In this document: in pieces, positions 39,874 to 46,673 of the stretch | Position numbering within the stretch: position 1 is the stretch's first letter | Layout of the letters: each line of letters begins with the position of its first letter | Assembly: GCA_964412115.1 (NCBI GenBank) | Contig: CAYPMM010000003.1 | Location: 1 to 46,673, forward strand | Length of the DNA stretch: 46,673 nt | Direction of reading: 5' to 3' | Source: HO2-45-28 sp964412115 | GTDB lineage: Bacteria > Patescibacteriota > Minisyncoccia > HO2-45-28 | Program-made: the position numbers and the translations under genes | Notes under the pieces: model-generated | The model's input: the letters and a program-made list of their open reading frames with translations, nothing else | Database searches by the model: none | Told to the model about the DNA's origin: nothing

Positions 39874-42800
39874 ATAAAATTGCGACCCCGATTTTTGCGG
39901 TCGCAATTTTTTTGTTGGGGCCGTTTTTTGTTTTAGCTTACAGCGACCAGACTACTCATCCAGCTTTGACGGATGAGACAATAGATTTTTTTAATTTAAA
40001 ATTTTCCGGTCAAACTTTTAGCGACTCGGAAAAAGAAATTATAAAAAGGGGCAGTATTGAAGAAGACGCGGCACCCAGGTGGCTCCATCATTTTTATGAT
40101 CCAGTGCATGAACGGGGTCTGTGGGGGCAATTAAGCTCCAAACAGTGGGCCAAATCAACTTTGGATCAAGCCGGTTTTGCTTTTGTCGGATTGGGAGGTG
40201 TAACAGAACTCTTTTCAGCAAGTGATGACCATTCGTGGGAGCGCGCAATTTATGAATATGCTTGGGGCGATAAAGAAAGGGGATTAAAAGACTTGGGGCA
40301 TATTTTACATTTAATTCAGGATGCAAGTGTGCCCGACCACACTAGAAACGATCCACATCCTCCGGTTTTGGATTTAGGAAGTCCTTATGAACACTGGGCG
40401 AGGCAATTTACAGATCAAAATATTGGTTTGGTTTCAAAAATAAAAAATGAAAAACCGATAATTTTTTCTGATCTGGACAAATATTTTAATAATTTAGCTA
40501 AGTATTCAAATAATAATTTTTTTAGTAAAGATTCTATACAAGATTATGATTTTCCTAAACCAATAAGAGTTGGTTTAGAAGTTGTAGGAGGGGAGACCAC
40601 TCTTTTTATATATGGACTAGATGAAATTGGTTATGAGTTTCGTTTAGCGAAAGTTTTTCAAGATCCAACGAATCAAGATAATTATTTTATATTTATTGAT
40701 AACACAGACGAACTTTTAACCGACTACTGGTCCCGTCTTTCAAAACAAGCCGTATTGCACGGGGCTGGGGTAGTAAAATTATTTTTTGACGAGGTTGCGC
40801 GTGAGAAGGAGACAAAAGTTTTATACAACAAAAATAAGACTTGGGCGCAGAAGATTTTTGACGCCACCAAAAACACCATTTTTAACGTTGCCTCTGTTTT
40901 TTATGGTTCAAGCGTAACGCTCGAGGACTTAGACGACCCGGAAGGCGACTTGGCGGTTAAACCGCCAAGTGGGCAGGAGGCGGCTGTCGCGGCGCCGATC
41001 GTGGTTGCGTCTGAAAGGGTAGAAGGGGCAGAAGTGGGAGAAGGGGAGGAAGGGACCGAAGGGGTGGTTCAAGGGAATGAAGCAACTTTGGAATTAACCC
41101 CGGAAGTCGTACTTCCGAACAAGCCGGACACCGGCATCCGCGACCGGTTTGGATTGGTCGCCCTTCCTTCGGGTGGTGGAGCTGTTGGAGGCGGAGGTTC
41201 GCAAAGCACGCTTGCCCAAGACACAACTCCGCCCGCGCTTCCAGCCATTACAACACCAGCTAATTTTTCAGCAACATTTGTCCAAGATACGATAACTTTT
41301 TCCGGAACGGCTGAGGCGGGCTCAATAATTTCTCAAAATTTTAATAGTTCAACGACCGCCGCTCTTGAAACGGGATTATGGTCTTTAACTCTTTTCTTTA
41401 GTCAAGGCTCAACAACAATTCAATTTTTTGCGACGGACTCCGCCGGAAATACCTCGAAACCGGCTGAAATAAGCATTTTCGTGGATTCAATCGCGCCGGA
41501 TTTAAATTTTAATATTGCTGAATGCGGAAACTCGCTGACTGCCGGATGCCTTTCAACTTCAACTACCGCCACACTCTCGTGGTCCTCGTCGGCCCAAGAT
41601 ATTGCGAACTACGAGCTCGATTGCGCCATTGGCGAAACCGTCTGCGCCGGATTTCCTAAAAACTTTTTGGCGACATCAAGCGTTACGGCACACGAAGCGC
41701 TTTTAGATTACTCGGCCCATACTTTTACTCTTAAAATTTTTGATAACTCCGGCAACCAAGCTCAAATTTTGCGGAGCATTGAAACCGCTTCCCGCCCGGT
41801 GGTCATAAACGAAATCGCTTGGATGGGTACGGCGTCATCATCGGCCGACGAATGGATTGAACTCAAAAACAACACTTCGCAGGAAATCTCTTTTGCCAAC
41901 TGGATTTTACGCGCAGACGACAATACTCCTTACATGCCGCTTGGCGACTCAATTCCCGCGAACGGGTATTTTATTCTTGAACGAACCGACGACAACACCA
42001 TCAGCGACATTTCAGCCGACCAGATTTACGGCAACGACGGCGCAAGTTGGGCGTTAAACAACTCCGGTGAAAGATTGTTTCTGGAAAGGATTTTTGAAAA
42101 CGCAACCACAACGGTTGATGAAGTTATAAAGTGCAACAATTGGTGCGGAAAAGGGGACAACGACTCCAAACAAACAATGGAGCGTATTAACTCGCGTATT
42201 GCCGGCACCGAAACAGGCAATTGGGGCACGGCTTTAGGAAAGTGGCCCGAAGAGCTTTTGCTATTAAACGGCAAAGGCGCGGACGGCGGGCCGATTAAAG
42301 GCACTCCGAAAGAAAAAAACAGCATAACTCATCTCATAGCCCGCGACACTTTATCAGTAGATAAGACGCTTACCAAGGAAAACTCTCCGTACGTTGTGCC
42401 AAGAGAAGGCCTGAACATTTCTGCCGGAACGACGCTTACCATAAATCCCGGCTCGGTCGTAAAAATTATTGGCTCCAACAATTCCCGCATAATTGTAAAC
42501 GGTACGATAAAATCAAACGGAGAGGCGGACGACCAGGTTGTCTTCACCTCTTTTGCGGACGACGAATATGGTGGCGACACGAACAGAGACGGCATTTGTA
42601 ATACCCAAGACGCTTCCTCCACCGCAGGATGCCCTGTTCCCGGAAGCTGGATGCAAATTTTGGTAAATTCAACCAGCCAAAACTCGTCATTTACAAACAC
42701 GATAATTCGCTATGGAGGCTCGTGGTCTACCAATTCAGGTATACCCTCAATGGTGGCCGTCAACGGCGCGGATGCAACATTCAACAACGTAACAATTGAA

Positions 42801-43838
42801 TACCCCAAAAAGCACGGCCTTTATTTAACAAACTCTTCTGGCGCGGTCAGCAATTCAACCTTTAAATACGACAGCGGAAAATTTCCTTATTACTTGGGAT
42901 TTCCCCCGAACGATTCGGATGCCGCGGGACTGTTTGTGGGAGGAGGAGGGATGCCGGTAATAGACAACAACACTTTTCAAGGTTTTCGTTATGGGCTTTA
43001 CGGGAACACGGCTGGAGCGTCAATATCCGGGAATGTTTTGAATAACAATATTGTTTCGGCTATTCAGGCCAACAACGCGGTTGGCTATTTCAGCAACAAC
43101 AGCGGTTTCGGCAACGGCTTAAACGGCATAGTTATCGGTAATTCCTATAATATTGCTTCTCTAGGAGCAACAACGACTCTTGGCGCAAATTCACTGCCAT
43201 ATATCATCAAAGGAGAAGCAAATGTGGCGAGCGACTCCGTTCTTACTTTTGAACCGGGGGTTGTTCTCAAAGGACACAACAGCAACGCGAATAATACCGG
43301 TAGACTGGTGGTAAAAAAGGACGGAAAAATATATTTTAACGGAAGTTCTCCGTCAGATCTGATTTTTACCTCAACTGAAGACAACTCTGTCGGAGGAAAT
43401 GTTTTTGGCACATCCACTATCCCCGGCGACGGGAGCTGGTATGGAATTGTGGTGGAAAAAGGCGGAGTTTTCGCCATGCGGGGCTTTACGCTTCGTTATG
43501 CCGGAGGTCTTGTAACCCAACAGTCGGGTATCGGCAAGGCGGGATTAAAAATTGAAGAGGGCGCGGGTTTTATGGCCAACGCTATTTTTGAAAATAATTT
43601 TAGATACGGCTTATGGCTTCAAAAGGTTGATTTTTTCAGCATATCCTCGTCTATTTTTCGCAACCATACCAAAACGGACGCAAACCCCGCCACGGCTATT
43701 TTAGTTGATAAATCAAATATTACTCTGGATAATATGACTTATGAAAATAACGGTCTTGATATAAAGGGTCTGGGTAGTTATTCCGTTTCTTGTTTAGAGA
43801 ATTGCGGTTCTCCCTCAAGTGACCCCGATCCGCTGTGA
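39852..43838 (+). CDS. Large secreted protein: phospholipase C-like domain, lamin-tail domain, beta-helix
   Basis: A 1328-residue protein. It has a signal peptide (about 10-29, FAVAIFLLGPFFVLA), then a zinc phospholipase C/S1-P1-nuclease-like domain (about 30-330) with THPALTDETIDFF, HHFYDPVH, LGHILHLIQDASVPDHTRNDPH and YEHW as metal-ligand candidates. A low-complexity acidic/Gly linker (about 365-450), Ig-like domains, a lamin-tail domain (about 640-760; VVINEIAWMGTASSSADEWIELKNN), and a right-handed beta-helix (about 820-1310) follow. It may attack host lipids or nucleic acid or bind surfaces. It overlaps the upstream gene by 22 bases. A terminator-like hairpin covers its signal-peptide codons. 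Confidence 0.78.
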   Translation: MENNRYVNKIATPIFAVAIFLLGPFFVLAYSDQTTHPALTDETIDFFNLKFSGQTFSDSEKEIIKRGSIEEDAAPRWLHHFYDPVHERGLWGQLSSKQWAKSTLDQAGFAFVGLGGVTELFSASDDHSWERAIYEYAWGDKERGLKDLGHILHLIQDASVPDHTRNDPHPPVLDLGSPYEHWARQFTDQNIGLVSKIKNEKPIIFSDLDKYFNNLAKYSNNNFFSKDSIQDYDFPKPIRVGLEVVGGETTLFIYGLDEIGYEFRLAKVFQDPTNQDNYFIFIDNTDELLTDYWSRLSKQAVLHGAGVVKLFFDEVAREKETKVLYNKNKTWAQKIFDATKNTIFNVASVFYGSSVTLEDLDDPEGDLAVKPPSGQEAAVAAPIVVASERVEGAEVGEGEEGTEGVVQGNEATLELTPEVVLPNKPDTGIRDRFGLVALPSGGGAVGGGGSQSTLAQDTTPPALPAITTPANFSATFVQDTITFSGTAEAGSIISQNFNSSTTAALETGLWSLTLFFSQGSTTIQFFATDSAGNTSKPAEISIFVDSIAPDLNFNIAECGNSLTAGCLSTSTTATLSWSSSAQDIANYELDCAIGETVCAGFPKNFLATSSVTAHEALLDYSAHTFTLKIFDNSGNQAQILRSIETASRPVVINEIAWMGTASSSADEWIELKNNTSQEISFANWILRADDNTPYMPLGDSIPANGYFILERTDDNTISDISADQIYGNDGASWALNNSGERLFLERIFENATTTVDEVIKCNNWCGKGDNDSKQTMERINSRIAGTETGNWGTALGKWPEELLLLNGKGADGGPIKGTPKEKNSITHLIARDTLSVDKTLTKENSPYVVPREGLNISAGTTLTINPGSVVKIIGSNNSRIIVNGTIKSNGEADDQVVFTSFADDEYGGDTNRDGICNTQDASSTAGCPVPGSWMQILVNSTSQNSSFTNTIIRYGGSWSTNSGIPSMVAVNGADATFNNVTIEYPKKHGLYLTNSSGAVSNSTFKYDSGKFPYYLGFPPNDSDAAGLFVGGGGMPVIDNNTFQGFRYGLYGNTAGASISGNVLNNNIVSAIQANNAVGYFSNNSGFGNGLNGIVIGNSYNIASLGATTTLGANSLPYIIKGEANVASDSVLTFEPGVVLKGHNSNANNTGRLVVKKDGKIYFNGSSPSDLIFTSTEDNSVGGNVFGTSTIPGDGSWYGIVVEKGGVFAMRGFTLRYAGGLVTQQSGIGKAGLKIEEGAGFMANAIFENNFRYGLWLQKVDFFSISSSIFRNHTKTDANPATAILVDKSNITLDNMTYENNGLDIKGLGSYSVSCLENCGSPSSDPDPL
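39877..39913 (+). terminator. Terminator-like hairpin overlapping signal-peptide codons
   Basis: AAATTGCGACC pairs with GGTCGCAATTT (11 perfect pairs, 11-nt loop), then 7 consecutive Ts (39907-39913). It lies just after the stop of the upstream gene and within the first codons of the 1328-residue gene. Confidence 0.75.
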
Positions 43839-43905
43839 TTTTGCCTTTTATAAATCGGCGTGTTTAAATTAAATAGGGACACATTATAATTAATATTTTA
43901 AAAAT

Positions 43906-44961
43906 ATGGACTTAAAAAGTTTTTATAAGTTAGTACTTATAGTTATTGCCGGCGTTTTGGTTTTAGGAGGCGTTTCGGTCTTTCGCTATTTTTTTCCGCC
44001 GCCTCCGCCGAAGGTAGTCGCGATGATAATGCCTATTATTCCGGTAACGGATTTAACCCGGGAAGGTTTTAAGGAGGGTATGAAGGAGCTGGGATATTCC
44101 GAAGGCAGGGATATTGTTTACGAAGAAGCCGTTTTTTTGCCCCCGGAGCGCGGCAAGATGCAAGAAGCATTTCAGGACGCGATAAACAGGGATGTTGATG
44201 TTGTGTATACTCTTGCGACCACGTTTACCGAACTCCTCTATAAAGAGATGCAAAGCGCTCAAAAAAACATCCCAATATTATTTAGCGTGGGAGATTTGGG
44301 TTTGGTGGAGCTGGGGATTGTTAAAGATTTAAGGGCCCCGGGCAACGGGGTTACCGGAGTTATGAGCGACATGCCCGAAACCGTGGGCCGTCAATTGGAA
44401 TTTTTGCGCCTTATTTCTCCTGAAGCCAAAAAACTCGGCGTTTTGTCCGACGGTTTTATGATTCCCAAAGGACTGCCGGGCCCGTTTTTTCTAGCCGAAC
44501 TTAGAAGGCAGGTTCCGCTTTTCGGATTTACTCTTGTTGAATACAAAACATCAACTTCACCCGGACCTCTTCTTGAGACCGAAGCTAAAAAAATATTAAG
44601 CAATATAAAAGCCGGAGATGTTGACGCTTTTATACACATGCCCGGACATTTTGTTCAGCCGCAGCAGGTTTACGAAGCCCAGATGGCCAAGCGTGTCGGC
44701 ATACCCACCCTTATGCCCGTGCCGGATGAAGTCGCGCCTCATACCGGAGGACTTTTGGCTTACGGCGAAGACGACATAAGCGTTGGCAAGCAGATTGCGG
44801 TAATGGCCGACAAAATATTCAAAGGCGCCAATCCGGCGGAAATGCCCATAGAGTTTCCGCGGGTATTCGGGCTGGCCATAAACCTTCAGACAGCAAGAGA
44901 TATAGGCATAGTTATACCGGAATCATTGCTGTCAATCGCCGATATTCTTTTTGAGCAATAA
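43906..44961 (+). CDS. Membrane-anchored ABC-type substrate-binding protein (ABC_sub_bind/TrpX family)
   Basis: A 351-residue protein with an N-terminal membrane anchor (about 8-28) followed by a Pro-rich joint (PPPPPK) and a type I periplasmic-binding fold: TREGFKEGMKELGYSEGRDIVYEEA, VDVVYTLATTF, IPILFSVGDLG, and GLLAYGEDDISVGKQIAVMADKIFKGANPAEMPIEFP are characteristic. Relatives bind aromatic amino acids or other small ligands. No permease or ATPase gene is nearby; the next gene encodes a dCache sensor, so signalling is more likely than transport. Confidence 0.82.
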   Translation: MDLKSFYKLVLIVIAGVLVLGGVSVFRYFFPPPPPKVVAMIMPIIPVTDLTREGFKEGMKELGYSEGRDIVYEEAVFLPPERGKMQEAFQDAINRDVDVVYTLATTFTELLYKEMQSAQKNIPILFSVGDLGLVELGIVKDLRAPGNGVTGVMSDMPETVGRQLEFLRLISPEAKKLGVLSDGFMIPKGLPGPFFLAELRRQVPLFGFTLVEYKTSTSPGPLLETEAKKILSNIKAGDVDAFIHMPGHFVQPQQVYEAQMAKRVGIPTLMPVPDEVAPHTGGLLAYGEDDISVGKQIAVMADKIFKGANPAEMPIEFPRVFGLAINLQTARDIGIVIPESLLSIADILFEQ

Positions 44962-44985
44962 TTTACAACTCTTGCGCCAGAAAAC

Positions 44986-45993
44986 ATGAATTTTTATTCC
45001 ATAAAAATAAATTCTCGTTTTCGGTTTGTGGTTATATTGATTTTTTTTATGGTTGTTCCTTTGGTTTTGGCAATTGGGCTGGTAGCGGCGCGTTTTAACA
45101 ATGTACAGATTGAAAATGCGGCCAGATTTCAGCAAAAAACCGCTGACGCGGCCGCGAGGGAGTTTTCCGGATTCACGAGCAGTCAGTTCGCGTCGCTTGA
45201 AGAAGTTTTGCGAATCTATTTTGAGCCTGACATTAGTCAATCTTTGGCCGAAAAAATGGTTGACAAAATTTTGTTCGCGAACAAAGCCCTGGTTGATATT
45301 TCAGTAGTTGACGGCGACGGGAAAGAAATATTTCGCAGACACCGATTCCGCGTCATACAGCCGAACGAATTAAGAAGAAGAATTGAAGATGTTTTTTTGG
45401 CGGCCAGAGTTTCGGAATCATACATAAGTCCCATGAGGTTTGAAGACAGTAAACCGGTTTTCACGATAGTAAGAGCAAATTTCGGCCCCTCCGGATCTTT
45501 TGCCGGCGCGGCGCTGGCCACGGTTGACGCCCGAAACATGCAGAAGGTGATTGGCGCCATCTCTTTTGAGGACGGCGGCGGCCGGGCCTATGTAGTTGAT
45601 AAATCCGGAGGAGTGATTGCTCATCCGGATTTATCCAATGTTTTGGGTGAAAAAAATTTTTCCTTTATTCCCATTGTTGACGCGATACGCACCGACTCCG
45701 CAAGTTTTGACTTCAAACTGCCTTATAAAAACGAGCTTGGGGAGAAAGTTATAGGCGCTTTTTCTTTAATTAATGTTGTGATTGGCGGGGCAGTAGACCG
45801 CAGTCTTAATACTCCATGGTTCATTATAGCCGAAAGGCCGCTTGGCGCCGCCACGGCCCCGGTTAAGGAAATTATTATTTTTATTACGGCCATTATTTCT
45901 TTTGTTCTGGTGTTGATGACCACCATCGGGTTTGTTATTTCTCGCGGTATTAAAATAGAAGAAAAATCAGATCTGGTTGACAAATCTGTATAA
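44986..45993 (+). CDS. dCache sensor-domain membrane protein lacking an output domain
   Basis: A 335-residue protein. A transmembrane helix (about 13-33) is followed by an extracellular dCache_1-type domain (about 35-285; LVDISVVDGDGKEIFRR, GRAYVVDKSGGVIAHPDLSN, NTPWFIIAERPLG), a second transmembrane helix (about 293-316), and then only about 18 residues. Kinase, cyclase or chemoreceptor genes of this type continue with HAMP and an output domain; here they are missing, so it is either truncated or signals through a partner. It follows the binding-protein gene by 24 bases. Confidence 0.8.
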   Translation: MNFYSIKINSRFRFVVILIFFMVVPLVLAIGLVAARFNNVQIENAARFQQKTADAAAREFSGFTSSQFASLEEVLRIYFEPDISQSLAEKMVDKILFANKALVDISVVDGDGKEIFRRHRFRVIQPNELRRRIEDVFLAARVSESYISPMRFEDSKPVFTIVRANFGPSGSFAGAALATVDARNMQKVIGAISFEDGGGRAYVVDKSGGVIAHPDLSNVLGEKNFSFIPIVDAIRTDSASFDFKLPYKNELGEKVIGAFSLINVVIGGAVDRSLNTPWFIIAERPLGAATAPVKEIIIFITAIISFVLVLMTTIGFVISRGIKIEEKSDLVDKSV

Positions 45994-46005
45994 TTTTGGT
46001 ATAAT
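45977..46005 (+). promoter_or_regulatory. Fully consensus promoter of the small secreted protein gene
   Basis: TTGACA (45977-45982) and TATAAT (46000-46005) are perfect, with a 17-base spacer. It overlaps the last codons of the dCache gene. The predicted leader (about 46012-46089) holds a short frame at 46043-46069 (MTATTAQF-stop) and a GAGGAGG site. Confidence 0.85.
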
Positions 46006-46089
46006 GGAGCCTGAAATAAGTATTGAAAAAAACGACTACGGGATGACCGCGACAACAGCTCAATTCTGAACAACTGAGGAGGAAAAGCA

Positions 46090-46494
46090 ATGAGAAGCCC
46101 GGCAATGGTTGTATTGGCTCGAAGGATGGCTTTGGTGTTTTTGTGTTTGGCCGGCGCGCTCATCTTGGGCGCGGTTTACACCCAACCGAGGGTGAATGCC
46201 GCATCGGCTCTGCTCTCCGAAGAGATCAGGGTCATTGCTCCGGAGATTGATCTGGGGTCGGTCGAGATGAAGCGGATGGTTGACCAGCTGAAGGACGCCG
46301 GCGTGGCTTCTGGTCGGCTGACTTTCGTCCGCCACAACGGCGTCTGGGTGGACGCCAATCTGGGGCTCCAAAACGGCAGGATTGCCGTGAGTATCGGTTC
46401 GACTTTCGCGAGCGACAACCCGGATCCGAAGAAGGCCGCGCGCGAGGCTTTGGACAAGTTTGTGTCAGTTCTGAAAAAACAAACTCAGAAGTAG
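46090..46494 (+). CDS. Small secreted hypothetical protein
   Basis: A 134-residue protein. The N-terminus has a basic segment and a hydrophobic helix (about 12-33) ending at VNAAS, so it is a signal peptide or anchor. The rest (about 35-134) is a small alpha/beta domain: MKRMVDQLKDAGVASGRLTFVRHNGVWVDANLGLQNGRIAVSIGSTFASDNPDPKKAAREALDKFVSVLKK. I know no family for it. It has the best promoter among protein genes in the window, a strong GAGGAGG site, and its own terminator, so it is probably highly expressed as a monocistronic mRNA. The base composition looks more GC-rich than the neighbouring genes. Confidence 0.75.
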   Translation: MRSPAMVVLARRMALVFLCLAGALILGAVYTQPRVNAASALLSEEIRVIAPEIDLGSVEMKRMVDQLKDAGVASGRLTFVRHNGVWVDANLGLQNGRIAVSIGSTFASDNPDPKKAAREALDKFVSVLKKQTQK

Positions 46495-46508
46495 TTCGTG
46501 ATTCGCCC

Positions 46509-46543
46509 CCCCCGGCGGGCAAAACCTGCCGGGGGATTTTTTT
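46509..46543 (+). terminator. Terminator after the small secreted protein gene
   Basis: CCCCCGGCGGG pairs with CCTGCCGGGGG (one G-T pair), followed by A and seven Ts. Confidence 0.9.
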
Positions 46544-46559
46544 ATGATATAATTTTTTT

Positions 46560-46673
46560 ATGACAAATAAGGAAAAAGCTGGAGAAATTTTGAGGCGGCT
46601 TAAAAAGTCTTATCCCGATGCCAAAATCCGGCTTAATTATGGCAACCATATCCAGCTTTTGGTCGCGGTAATA
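46560..46673 (+). CDS. nth: Endonuclease III, N-terminal part (runs off the window)
   Basis: The first 38 residues are visible: MTNKEKAGEILRRLKKSY, then PDAKIRLNYGNHIQLLVAVI. This matches the start of Nth/EndoIII, the base-excision repair glycosylase for oxidised pyrimidines, up to the segment before the LLSAQ motif. The catalytic HhH and Asp lie outside the window. TATAAT at 46548-46553 lies 6 bases before the ATG, so the mRNA is probably leaderless. Confidence 0.82.
   Translation, partial: MTNKEKAGEILRRLKKSYPDAKIRLNYGNHIQLLVAVI

Noticed and set aside
1..46673. CRISPR array, phage or integrase-type element
   Set aside because: No regularly spaced direct repeats and no integrase, capsid or terminase gene was seen. 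The four palindromes are REPs of the RAYT system.

Overview
The window looks like a piece of a Candidate Phyla Radiation (Patescibacteria, probably Parcubacteria-like) genome. This is inferred from gene content and style; no 16S rRNA gene is present. The signs are a minimal cell-envelope gene set, a large secreted surface protein and a secreted glycosidase that both carry N-terminal peptidoglycan-binding domains, many small membrane proteins of unknown role, unlinked ABC binding proteins, and many start codons only 6-9 bases after a -10 box (apparently leaderless mRNAs). UGA is an ordinary stop: release factor 2 is encoded and some genes end in TGA. The window begins inside an M16 peptidase gene and ends inside an endonuclease III gene. 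A run of 13 Ns (31597-31609) interrupts a flotillin gene.

Layout. 1-8 kb: M16 peptidase (3' part), RNase P RNA, a small HTH protein, then an envelope and translation block (O-antigen-ligase/TPR protein, MurJ, LepA, FtsB-like). 8.9-10.4 kb: glycine and threonine tRNAs, including a tRNA-Gly(UCC) whose halves are separated by a complete tRNA-Gly(CCC), and an unlinked NMT1-type binding protein. 10.3-15.5 kb: receiver-domain protein, RtcB RNA ligase, prfB-ftsE-ftsX. 15.5-18.7 kb (minus strand): ABC-2 exporter, DUF3105, MgtE core, DUF378, plus an orphan ~115-nt transcription unit. 18.9-23.8 kb: GH18 protein, two small hydrolases, a second ABC exporter, GIY-YIG protein, tRNA-Gln. 24.0-24.4 kb: a GC-rich minus-strand RNA locus with a fully consensus promoter and its own terminator. 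24.4-26.5 kb: VTT and DUF457-like membrane proteins, MsrA, MsrB.

26.5-32.9 kb: genes that nearly all carry strong Shine-Dalgarno sequences, unlike most of the window: a serine hydrolase, a PIF1-like helicase, an ATP-dependent DNA ligase, then a probable operon of two unknown proteins, NfeD and flotillin. 33-44 kb: a wHTH protein, a 1232-residue surface protein behind a ~360-nt leader, a TPR protein, a RAYT transposase with its palindromic repeats, and a 1328-residue secreted multidomain protein. 44-46.7 kb: a membrane-anchored ABC binding protein, a dCache protein lacking an output domain, a small secreted protein behind a fully consensus promoter, and the start of nth.

The strongest candidates for something undescribed are the structured RNA at 24.0-24.4 kb, which holds two copies of a minimal reading frame Met-His-Pro-Pro-stop, each behind a GGAGG; the nested tRNA-Gly locus; and the REP/RAYT system with a palindrome inside the transposase gene.
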